A stretch of DNA of 12,764 nucleotides, from the NCBI GenBank assembly GCA_025449115.1, contig JAHLKC010000332.1, positions 1-12,764 of the forward strand. The letters run 5' to 3'. The notes beneath the pieces were generated by a model. That model saw nothing but the letters and a program-made list of their open reading frames with translations, searched no databases and was not told the origin of the DNA. The DNA is from Chytridium lagenaria. Lineage: Eukaryota; Chytridiomycota; Chytridiomycetes; Chytridiales; Chytridiaceae. Within the stretch, counting starts at the first letter, position 1, and each line of letters starts with the position of its first letter. Shown here piece after piece: positions 1 to 8,906 of the stretch. A program made the position numbers and the translations under genes.

Positions 1-3000
1 CTCGCCTCAAGCGCAGCCTTCACCTGTCGTTCAGTTGCAGCCCTTGCATCGGCAGTCTGTTTCTCCGCCGCCATCCTAGCCTCTTCCGCAACCCTCTCCG
101 CCGCCAAAACCTTCTCTGCCGCCGCCCGTTTCTCAACTTCAATCCCTTTTCTCACCTCCTCAACCATCTTCTCATACTTTTCTTTCACAGCCTTCTCCTC
201 CTTGGCTTGTGCCGCCTTCTCCTTGATTGACTTTTCAATCTTCCCAGCAACCGACACGCCCTGTTGGTACACCCGGGACGTGATTTTCTCAACCGTGGAG
301 TGGGTGTGTGGGACGAGGTCATGGATGAATGCTTCGGCGGCGAGGTGGACGCCTGTTGCGATGGATTGGTAGGCGGGGACGATGGTACGGCAGATGGGGG
401 TTGTGGGGTTGGAAGCACAGTGGACGTGGAGAGCCGAGTAGGAGAAGAAGAAGGTGAAAAGAATGGCAATGAGGGAGAAAACGGTGGACGCGAAGCCACC
501 GCGAGATCGTTGAGGGAGGGTATCCAGCTTTTGAAGGATTTTCTATGAAAAATAAACAAAGCGTAAAGAGGACTTCCACAACTGAAGACATTATAAAAAT
601 AAAAGAATCACTCACCGACAAAACCTCTGAATCCTTGCCTCCACGGAACCCAGAACTTCCTTCAACAGGAGTCCAAGGCTCGTATGATCCAGAAGCACCC
701 CTAGCAGAGCTACTCGGAATCTGCAGCGTCCCAATCCCACCTTTGTTTGAAACCGTTGACATTCTCCTCTCATGAATCGACGATGGTTTACCGCTAGGCG
801 AAGGAGGCCTCAACATTTCATTCGTAGGCGAAGGCGGCCTCAACATCTCATTCACCCCTTCCTTGAATTCAGGCGCCTCCGACTTGGTCACCACCTCCGC
901 CTCCTGCTGTGGTACCCACCCACCATACCCATCAGCAGACTGTCCATTACCATACCCATCCGCAACCTGTCCATTCCCATACCCATCTGCAACTTGCCCA
1001 GTGCCATACCCATACGCCTGGTTCCCATAATAATTCTGATAAGGCTGTCCAAGCGGTTCCTCAGGCTTCTCAAACCGATACCAATCATACAAAAGCCCAG
1101 CCCGAATTTGCTCATACCTCGCCACCACCTCATTCACACCATTCCTAGCTCCTTCCAACACATCCGCATAAACAGTTTGAAGCGCAACAGGGTCTTCGAC
1201 TGCTGCAGCATCTACAAGCGCCGCACGAGCAACCTCCACTTCTGCGTAAATCATCGCAAGGTCAGCACGAAGTGCGGCTCTTTCTGTCTCGGTGCTAACG
1301 GAAGGCTCTGAAAACACCCGGGTGGCAGCTTCATCAAGAGACTTGCGTGCAGAGTTTAAGTCATTGTGCAAGTTGTGAATAGCCGTGGTAACGGGGATCC
1401 TGTCACCGTCGCCTCCTTCCTCTCCAACAGGGCTGGGACCGTTCATAGACATCTTTCTGGAACTACGAGGGTCAAAAGTGGCGTCAACGGCATTGGCATT
1501 ACGAAGACGGAGCTCTTCCTTTGATTTCGCAAGCTCAGCCTCGACGGCGTAAAGCCTCGCACGAAGAGCAAGGGCATCGTCCTCCGAAGGGGGAGCAGGT
1601 GCATCTTCCGATGAAAACACAACACCGTCCCGGATGCCAGCACATACGTCTGCAATCTTTGATCGCGCTCTCTTAAGGATTTCTTCTAGCTGCCCAGCAC
1701 GTTCCTCAACCTGTCGTGCAGCCATAAGCTCCCGTCGAAGAGCCTCAGTCTTTTCCGTTTCCTTTAAAAGCTTTTCCTTCAAAACCCTTCGCTCTTCAGC
1801 AAAAGAAGCTTCAAGATCCAACTTCTCAGCTCTCACAGCCTGCGTGATGGATCTCTGTTCCTCAATTCGAAGCGTCAAGTTGTCCACCTCGTTGCGAAGC
1901 AGCGACACATCTTTTCCACGTGCAATCAACCACCCACGAGTCCCACTTCTCCACTCCCTCTCCAAGCTATTAGGATCCCATGTGATCTCTCCCTCAATTA
2001 TCACACACCCATCAGGATCAACCACTGCCTGCGTCTTATCAACATCAAGAAGATTAGGCCATCCAGTTGACATATTTCCAGAATTAAACGTGAACCCTCC
2101 CGTCAACGTCTTTGAAATCGCATACTGGAAGCTTGGCGCGGAAAACGAGCTAAGCGGCGGTGCTTGATCACGGCTTCTGACTTTAAGGGTAAGGGACGAC
2201 ACCGACCTAGCCCATGACGTTCCCAAGTACGTTTCCTCATCCGACAACACGGGCTGAACGTGTCCCGAGATTCCGGTTTCTGTCCGTGATAGAACTATAC
2301 ACCATTGATTCTCAGGCGGCCCAAAAGTCGGAGATACCATTTCCTGCCCTGAAAGCAGAGTAGACTCAAAGCTTGGAATGCACCAAGGAAACAAGTACGT
2401 TGTCCACGACGTCTGAACCTCGGCAGAGACGAAAGCGGATACGGTAAGTGAACCCGAGGGTGTGATGGCGTCGTTGAGGTAATTTAAATCAAGAAGATAT
2501 GTGAAACCCCAGCCCGGGTACGAGCTGTCAAATGCCGTAAAAGAGCTGGCGGACGTGTCCTCAACGAGGACCTCACGAATCGCAGCGTCCTCGTTAGTTG
2601 CGTCCCCAAAAGAATCAGCGAAGCTGCTCCCCACGCCCTTCAAGATCTGAATATTGAAGTTAAGGATAGGTCTGGTCCAAGCATCTCCAGAGTCAATCTC
2701 ATCAAGGTTTCTCAATGGACGGAGAAAACAAGATAGATGCGACTGCTCACTCCCAGGTGAACCGCGAGGGTATAAAATTATCTGCCATCTCCATTCCGGG
2801 GTGCCAAAGGGAAGTGAAACTATCTTGTCCTCTGCAATGGACATAAAATTGGGGATGGTCCACTCATATTTTGCAGTAAGGTTGGAAAGAACGGGAGTGG
2901 TCTGCGCGGTACCGCCTGGCAGCCCGTCAACAGGGTACCCAATACGGTCAACATCGGTGCGAACCTCTGCTCTGGTATCATCGGGAGTGGGGCCAGCGGC

Positions 3001-3633
3001 GGAATTAACAGGTGGAACAGAAAGATCTTGGTGGAATGCGGGGTAGGATTCTGGAGTTTCGGTATCCGCGTCAATGGGCAATGGCGGTGCAGGAGAGAAT
3101 CTGAAAGGATTCGGAGCTTCTTGGACCGTGTTCAAGGGCGAGGTTGGAGAAGCAGATGCGAGAGGAGGTCCAGGCAAAACATTCATAGCAGAAAGCTTGA
3201 AACTCGTACCGCCTGCTGTCGCACCTCCATTTGCAGCTGACGCATAATGACGGGACCGGGTCTTGGCTTTTGGAGGTGATCGGCCAGTAATTCCAACATT
3301 TGGAGGAGGGGGATGACTACTGATCCCAAGGCCACTGGGATCGGCAGAGATGGTGATGGCGGATGAGGAAGGTGCTTTGGCCAACGGAGGAAGTGGGACG
3401 CCAGCAGGGAGAGGCTGGTAGTCCGGGTTAGGTGAGATTATGGAGCTTGTTCCAGATATTGAGGGAGGATTGGGAGAATACAGGCCCGTCTCGTAATAGT
3501 CTCCACCCCCTTCGATCTCGCCGAGGTCGATATTGAATCCACCTTCGGGATCTATGTCATCTCCCTCGACGACGTCATGGGTAGCTGATGCGGGTGACCT
3601 GGATAGGTCTCTGCTTCGCGGAGGGACGTCCAT
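1..3633 (-). CDS. Double MATH/TRAF-like, coiled-coil, single-span membrane protein (3' end outside window)
   Basis: Two exons, 3633..616 and 542..<1, joined in phase 0; 1186 residues are visible and the frame is still open at base 1. The start follows an in-frame TAA. Order: Pro/Ser/Gly-rich disordered N-terminus (1–250); MATH-like domain 1 (about 255–400, opening YEWTIPNF, with WGFTYLLDL late, as MATH domains keep); MATH-like domain 2 (about 410–565, FPWCIPSF); coiled coil (about 573–665); weaker coils (680–720 and 750–865); two tandem-repeat stretches (870–950); one membrane span (about 1024–1045, preceded by RSR); then a Lys/Glu/Ala-rich helix to the window edge. MATH domains bind peptides in TRAFs, USP7 and BTB adaptors, but no RING, BTB or protease domain is visible here. 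The RSR favours MATH domains in the cytosol and the tail across the membrane. Family assignment is by motif pattern; partner and function are unknown. Confidence 0.82.
543..615 (-). other. Intron of the MATH gene (73 bp)
   Basis: Minus-strand donor GTGAGT and acceptor TTTCATAG flank a T-rich 73-base intron. Splicing is phase 0 and opens a frame of at least 180 codons that encodes the membrane span and the charged helix. The unspliced frame has no stop within the intron and ends at 319 after a low-complexity stretch, so the spliced form is taken as the real one. Confidence 0.85.
794..853 (-). repeat. Two 30-bp tandem units in the MATH gene
   Basis: Units 794–823 and 824–853 match at 27 of 30 positions. 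They encode two copies of NEMLRPPSPT/S (residues 928–947). Each copy carries a PPSP motif, a plausible proline-directed phosphorylation or docking site on the side of the protein that also bears the MATH domains. In-frame duplication is seen directly; the phosphorylation role is inference. Confidence 0.88.
924..1014 (-). repeat. Three 27-bp tandem units in the MATH gene
   Basis: On the plus strand, units 924–950, 951–977 and 978–1004 each begin CATACCCAT and are followed by the start of a fourth. They encode a nine-residue repeat of the form GYGNGQVAD, at roughly residues 873–903. The units differ by a few substitutions but keep the frame. This looks like an expandable Gly/Tyr-rich disordered linker between the last coil and the membrane span. 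Confidence 0.9.
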
Positions 3634-4748
3634 TCTTTTTTGGGCGATTTACAGGAAAGTTAAAAAGATTTTTTTGGCGAACACCCGTGTCCCCTGTCAT
3701 TTTCCCTTTAGCACTCGTCATCAAGCTATGGAGATATCCCGATGGACATGGACCACTGTAAACTCACTGCTCTGTAATTGACTACAAGCTCTCACCTGTT
3801 GCGAGAAACCTCGTTATTCCCTTCTTCGCAAACGGATGGGGGTCGAGTCAAAGTCTTAGGAATCTGATGACGAGGATCAGATCGTCGATTGCTTCGCGAA
3901 GTGTCGCGAAGTTCGTGGGTAATGCTCGCTCCTGTCGATACTGGAGAAAGGAGTGACCTTGTTTTGTGATTACTGATGCAAGATAGCGGGGGCACATATA
4001 TTGTTCGATGGAATGATCGAAGAGGTATCCATTCAATTCGCAATGTTGGTGATTACTAAGGACGAAAGTTAAGAGACGACGAGGGAACTGAAGTTTGATT
4101 ATGCAGTGACTATATCGGGTTGGGTGATGAATTTACGCGTACATGTAAAACTCTTTTGTTGGTTTTTTTTTTTTGCCGGGGGCAGGCGCAGGGGCTTTTG
4201 CCAAAGTTACGCTTGTCCATCTTTGCGCTTTCTGTTTAAACATAACTGCACGATGATTGTTACATTTCTTTTGTTCAAGTTTCCAGTTCTGTAACGTACA
4301 ATTCTTTCAAAGCCCCATTCCCTATAATGTTTAAGCATTATTACAAAACTCGCGTAATATCCGTTCGATACGCGCTCATACTCTTTAACATTGTAAGATA
4401 GATTTTTCCGCTCACCGCACTGTCCACCCCGGGACTCTTCCCATAAACTCCCACGAATATCCAAAGAAGTTTTTCTTCTTTCACAGCTCTCATCATCACC
4501 GCAGGGCACCCATTATTCACCTCTCAGACAGCCTTTCTAAATCCGCAAATGCAGTACTTTCTTAATCTCCGGCAAACACTGTTTCGCGTCTTGTCGGGCT
4601 ATCGCGGAGCCGAGATGACAGAGGGCGAATTGGAATTTTTGATTCATGATGGCCTGAGCATGACAAGGAAAACTTTTTAAAACTTGATCGCCTCAGACTT
4701 TCAGTCATCGGTACCATCGCGAGCAACTGTGTTTGAAGGAAGCTTAAA
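3634..4748. promoter_or_regulatory. Divergent intergenic region between the MATH gene and ERG24
   Basis: 1.1 kb between two divergent starts, so it should hold both promoters and 5' leaders. Short open frames here lack recognisable motifs and start context. Visible elements are an 8-bp-stem hairpin (3892–3911), an ACGCGT hexamer (4135–4140), a run of 12 T (4163–4174), and two TCACCGCA octamers (4412–4419, 4496–4503). No convincing TATA box, tRNA or conserved RNA gene was seen. Confidence 0.55.
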
Positions 4749-6579
4749 ATGGCACAGCGTCGAGGAGGAAGTAAAGGTGCTTCACCTGCTGCTTCCCCGA
4801 AAGTGGGAGCTAAGAAGGCTGTCGTAACGCCTGTCAAAGATGCAGGTATGTGCTGGAAGGTTGTGTCGAAGTGACGAGTATGATGAGGAATCGGGCAAAA
4901 GGGTGGTGGTCTCCATGTAGATAGGGAACGGTATGAGTGTACCTTTGAAATGTTCACAGGGTGGGATCTAGCTTAAATGATGCAGTATGTCATGGCATGC
5001 ATATGGTGGGAAGCGAGATCGGACAGTATCCCATACTCGTAAATGCGCATTCGCTCACTGTGGCTCGTTGACATTGATAGATAATATAGGATCGCTAAAG
5101 CTCTTATTTCATCATTTCATCTTCTAATATCATTAAAGCTGCGTTACTGAACCCCAAGACGGAACACTTTGAGTTTTCGGGTCCTTACTTCACGCCAGTG
5201 ATTGTGGCCGGCATGTCCCTCACCCCCATCATCCTCTTCACCCTCTGCAACAACGATGGTTGCCCAGCACCATGGGTTCTCGAAACCAGCACCTGGACAA
5301 ACACCAATTCGGCCACCGAAGCTTTGAAAAGGATTATCGTTCCAGCAAAAGACGCCTGGAGTAAGGACGCTTTCTACGCGATCGGTGGATGGCTTTGGAT
5401 GCATGTTTTCCTGTACAAGATTCTGCCTGGTCGTGTTGTGGAAGGAACGCTTTTGAGGGACGGCAAGACACGGCTCAAGTATCCTATCAATGGGTTCAGG
5501 GCATTATTGACTACCATTCTTCTCGCACTTGGGTTCGCGGTGGCTCAGGGATCCGCACCATTCCTTTGGGTTGCGGATAACTACCTCCAGCTCGCTCTTG
5601 CATCCATCGTGCTGTCACTTGCTCAATCTGCCCTTCTTTACGTCTGGTCGTTCAGAAACCCCAACACGGTTATGCTCGCCCTTGGAGGTAACACTGGCGA
5701 CCGATTGTACGATTTCTTCATTGGAAGAGAACTAAACCCTCGTGTCCTCTTTGGTATTGATCTCAAGTATCTCTGTGAGCTCCGTCCAGGTCTCATCGGA
5801 TGGGCGCTTCTCAACTTCTGCCTCGCCGTTCGGCAAGGGCATGATCGTGCCTTGGCTGCCTTTGCCGCTGAAGGCAAATCTGGCCAACCCATACTTTTTG
5901 ATGATTTATCTAACGTTACCAACTCCATGTGGCTGGTTGTCGTCTTCCAAGCCTTCTACGTTATTGACGCATTGTGGAATGAGCACGCCATCTTGACTAC
6001 CATGGATATCACGACCGATGGGTTTGGATTCATGCTCAATTTCGGGGATCTTGTGTGGGTGCCGTTCACTTATACCCTTCAAGCGAGGTACCTGGCATTT
6101 AGGCCGTTAGAGCTCTCTGTAGGGATTATGTATGGGTTGATTGGATTGAAATTGGTTGGGTTGGGGATCTTTAGGGTTCGAATGGGGAGAAGAATGCATT
6201 TAGGACCAACCCGGATTCTCCTAGCGTAAAGTACTTGAATACATGGAGACGGAGAGCGGAAGCAAGCTGCCTTATTTCGGGTTGGTGGGGTCTCGCGAGG
6301 CATATTAATTACACTGGTATGATATTCCGTTATTTTTTTAAAAAATTATCACAGCCATCGACTCATCGTGTCTTTTACGCAGGTGATTGGCTCATGGCGC
6401 TCTCTTGGTGTCTTCCCACCGGCTTTGCCACGCTATTCCTTACTTTACGTTTTCTATTTTGCCATCCTTCTCTGCACCGTGAGCTTCGTGATGAGGAAAA
6501 GTGCCGTAAGAAGTATGGTAAAGATTGGGACCGTTATTGTGCAATTGTTCCTTACCGGTTCATCCCTTACGTTTATTGA
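4749..6579 (+). CDS. ERG24: Sterol C-14 reductase (Erg24 family), frame broken in the 3' third
   Basis: NADPH-dependent reductase that removes the C14–C15 double bond left by lanosterol 14-demethylase; a multi-span ER membrane enzyme of ergosterol synthesis. Exons 4749–4845, 5139–6316 and 6383–6579; the start follows an in-frame TGA. A Lys/Ala-rich leader precedes LNPKTEHFEF, the usual Erg24 opening. ERG4/ERG24 signature 1 is intact at about residues 214–229 (GDRLYDFFIGRELNPR), followed by MDITTDGFGFML and FTYTLQARYL. The C-terminus has SGWWGLARHINYTGDW, RDEEKCRKKYGKDW and a final IPYVY. LNPKTEHFEF and MDITTDGFGFML match Erg24/lamin-B-receptor proteins more than Erg4 or DHCR7. Frame breaks near 6175, 6434 and 6473 interrupt conserved sequence. 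With the four implied missing bases the length is about 491 residues, normal for the family. Either consensus errors or a decaying copy; the 3' neighbour is damaged too. Confidence 0.93.
4846..5138 (+). other. First intron of ERG24 (293 bp)
   Basis: Donor GTATGT after codon 32 (phase 1). The acceptor AAAG at 5135–5138 has a CTAAT branch-point-like element about 10 bases upstream. It joins the Lys/Ala-rich leader to the conserved LNPKTEHFEF start. It is three to seven times longer than the other introns in this window. Confidence 0.8.
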
Positions 6580-6646
6580 TGATGGCTGTTCTTAGAAGAA
6601 GACCTTTTGTTTTTGCTAGAACTATTTTCGACGCCTTATGTGAATT

Positions 6647-6652
6647 AATAAA
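6647..6652 (+). terminator. Polyadenylation signal for ERG24
   Basis: AATAAA 68 bases after the ERG24 stop codon, in A/T-rich sequence. The 210-bp gap to the convergent membrane-protein gene (6580–6789) otherwise holds only 3' ends. Confidence 0.6.
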
Positions 6653-6723
6653 ACAACAATAACCCATAATATATTTTTCAATGTTTAAAAATATTTAACT
6701 CGATGCAAGATAAACTGCACAGA

Positions 6724-6729
6724 TTTATT
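6724..6729 (-). terminator. Polyadenylation signal for the 7TM gene
   Basis: TTTATT on the plus strand reads AATAAA on the minus strand, about 60 bases past the 7TM stop codon at 6790. It lies 72 bases from the ERG24 signal, so the two transcripts may nearly meet or overlap. Confidence 0.55.
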
Positions 6730-6789
6730 CTAGTGACTTTCTAGCAGCCCCGTCCTGCGGAGTTGCTTTTTTTATAATCTCATATGACA

Positions 6790-8361
6790 TTACCTCTCCC
6801 CTCCATGATGACTCCCTATAGGAGAAACCAACCTCGCCATCCACTCTCCTCCTTCCTCCATCTCCGCCCACAAATCCCTAAATTGCCTAGCCCTCTGCAC
6901 AATCACAATCCCAAATATCACCGTCCCAAACTCAACTGGCCACCACCAATTCACGGCCAACGTTAAAAAGTAAACAGGGTTGGGGGTGCCTATATACAGT
7001 ATCACTGCTGCAAAAAATATCGAGTACAGCAGGAATACGGTTAAAGCTAGAATCAACCATTTCATTGTGACGATGGATGAACGAAGTTGTCGCGCCATTT
7101 CCATTGTTGGGGAGCGAAAAGTAAGGTGTGATTTAGGGTCGGGGTGTCTTAAAAAGCCGTGGGAGATGGCCCGCTCCACAGGTTTTATTGCGAACCCTGA
7201 TGTGCCTCTACTTGTAAGCCCTATTGCGGTAGAAACCAGTGGCTCCTGGAGTATGCTCAGCAGATGTAACGTGTCAGGTGCTTCACTAGGTCCTCTAGGT
7301 GAATCCTGAACGTCTCCAAGTTGAAAAGGTCCCTCCAATGGATGTTGACTCCCGTCTGTCTAACATTTGTTGCAACGGCGTCATAACTAATCCGTTGCGG
7401 GTCTATTCCAGGATTAGACATCGTCCCATTCTTCCTCTTTGCAAACGTCGTGGCAGCTTTAACAAGGTTTTTGCGCAACGAATTCACTCGGTCGAGCTTA
7501 GCCAAAGACTGATCCTCAGATCCAAGAGGTCCACTTGCGATGACGAGGATGAGACTTTGTAAGCTTCCTTATTTTTCTTTGACGTCATATCCGCCATCTT
7601 ATCAAAAGTAGCGCGTTCCTTCATCAATTCCAACTCCACATTCTCCTTCAGGTACCGCGAAAACCGAATCCTCGCAATGATGACGAGAACATTAAGTATC
7701 AAAAAGATCATCAAAAGCGCAATCTGATTCGCGACGATAACAAATCAAATACTTTTGCGATCTTCGTCCCAGGGCCATACTCTGGTCCTCCACTATACGT
7801 AAGATCAGAAAGGTATCCCTGAAAAATAAACATCCCAAACACGATGGCTTTCGGGATGAAGAGGAGCTTGAGATATATTCTACGCATTGCGAGGAGATGC
7901 GCGTCATTGTTGCTGTTGATGGAAAGCATGAGGTCAACGTAGAGGTAGATTGCGGTGAAGACGAGAAAATTTCGCGCAGACATGAGCGTGTAAAAGACTA
8001 TGGAGAGTGTGTTGGCGAATGCGGATAATGTAAGCGCAATGGAACCGGAGGTGCAGGAGAGCGTGTAAAAAAAGAGGAAGAGCTCAAAGGGATTGAGTTG
8101 GTGGTATCCTGGCACCGTGGGGAGGTTTTTGAAGATGGCTCTCTCGCGGCGTAGGCGAACCGAGAGGTAGATGGAGATGAATCCGAGGGTGACTGAAAGC
8201 CATGCCAGCATAGTCAGAATCTGGGCTAAAAAGATTGATCAGCACGTCGATTAAAGTAATGGTCGGAACTCACCATACGTATCAAACCCGCTGATATGTA
8301 CTTTCCCGCATTCTAATGACCTTGCGTACTTGCAATCGGCTTTGTCTTTAAAGACGGGCAT
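6790..8361 (-). CDS. Putative seven-transmembrane protein, GPCR-like topology, frame broken
   Basis: Not matched to a named family. Exon 1 is 8361..8274, after an in-frame TGA; exon 2 is 8225..6790; the 48-bp intron (GTGAGT…TTTTTAG) is phase 1. Exon 2 is open in four successive frames, each stepping back one base (near 7747, 7528 and 7330). Joined, they give about 508 residues with seven hydrophobic spans: roughly 32–53, 75–97, 103–131, 145–168, 191–214, 419–442 and 447–473. There is a short N-terminus with two Cys (10 and 18) and no signal peptide. A Lys/Ser-rich loop of about 200 residues lies between spans 5 and 6, and a charged tail begins QRARQFRDLW. This is the layout of G-protein-coupled receptors, with a long third cytoplasmic loop, but I see no DRY, NPxxY or other defining motif. 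Breaks in conserved-looking hydrophobic context suggest consensus deletions; a pseudogene is the alternative. Confidence 0.68.
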
Positions 8362-8906
8362 GGCTAAAAGTTCTCCGTTTGATAGCAATCAAATATTCTT
8401 CAACCTGGTACTCGGAGCGTCCCAGCTGGAGTTAGATGCAAGGGTGATGGATACGTAGAGCATGGATTACAGAGAACTTTTTGCGGGTTGCAGTGAAATG
8501 GGGTCCTTTGAGTGATTGGATTCTTTGGCTGTTCATCGTTGTTAATCTTTTGCGGAGAGCTTGAACCACACCATGCCGCGAGGAGGAGTTTCCCGCATAA
8601 ACGCCCTCATATTTGGTCAGCAGGTTTAACTTCAAGAACTTAAACTCTTCGCTCGCTCAATGTTGCAAGTTTTACTACTGACCTCGTCACTTTCCTTTAA
8701 AGCCTGACATTGATGGGCAATGTTGGTGGCGGCGACGCATTCAGCACGGCCATCGGCAGGGTGCAGCCTAGCTGGGGTGTCAGACAGGTGGGGGCTGAAA
8801 GTTCATTCCGGACAAGCTCCCCATGCCAGAGACTCAGCACAGCTCAACTTTTTTGGTATAAGAAACTAGCAACAACATCCAACGCAGCTGTTTAGAAAAG
8901 AGCATC
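8362..8906. promoter_or_regulatory. Divergent intergenic region between the 7TM gene and the lactonase-like gene
   Basis: 545 bp between two divergent start codons. It has no convincing gene: the best open stretches (minus 8635–8432 and plus 8710–8895) lack motifs and a good start. It should contain both promoters. TATAAG at 8857–8862, 45 bases before the lactonase-like ATG, is the only core-promoter-like element noted. Confidence 0.5.
8857..8862 (+). promoter_or_regulatory. TATA-like element before the lactonase-like gene
   Basis: TATAAG 45 bases upstream of the ATG at 8907. Position and sequence fit a TATA box with a very short leader, but a six-base match alone is weak. Confidence 0.3.

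Noticed and set aside
3865..3976. TGATGA and CTGA as boxes of a C/D snoRNA
   Set aside because: The spacing is over 100 bases, the C box lacks the purine, and no terminal stem forms.
4163..4174. Run of 12 T as an RNA polymerase III terminator
   Set aside because: No A or B box or structured RNA was found upstream on the plus strand.
4207..4509. Minus-strand 100-codon open frame in the divergent promoter
   Set aside because: No recognisable motif, odd composition, and it overlaps the expected ERG24 promoter.
6167..6180. Programmed −1 ribosomal frameshift in ERG24
   Set aside because: The TTTAGGG context is not an X XXY YYZ slippery site, no clear downstream pseudoknot was seen, and similar breaks occur in unrelated genes nearby.
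6175..6183. GGTTCGAAT resembles a tRNA B box
   Set aside because: It lies inside conserved ERG24 coding sequence, and no A box or cloverleaf could be built around it.
7720..7749. A tiny intron explaining the 7TM frame step (GTATTT…ATCAG, 29 bases)
   Set aside because: It is shorter than any supported intron here and would delete part of a hydrophobic span that reads well if one T is missing.
8432..8635. Minus-strand 67-codon open frame upstream of the 7TM gene
   Set aside because: It begins at TTG, has no motif, and is separated from the 7TM start by in-frame stops; no splice join was convincing.
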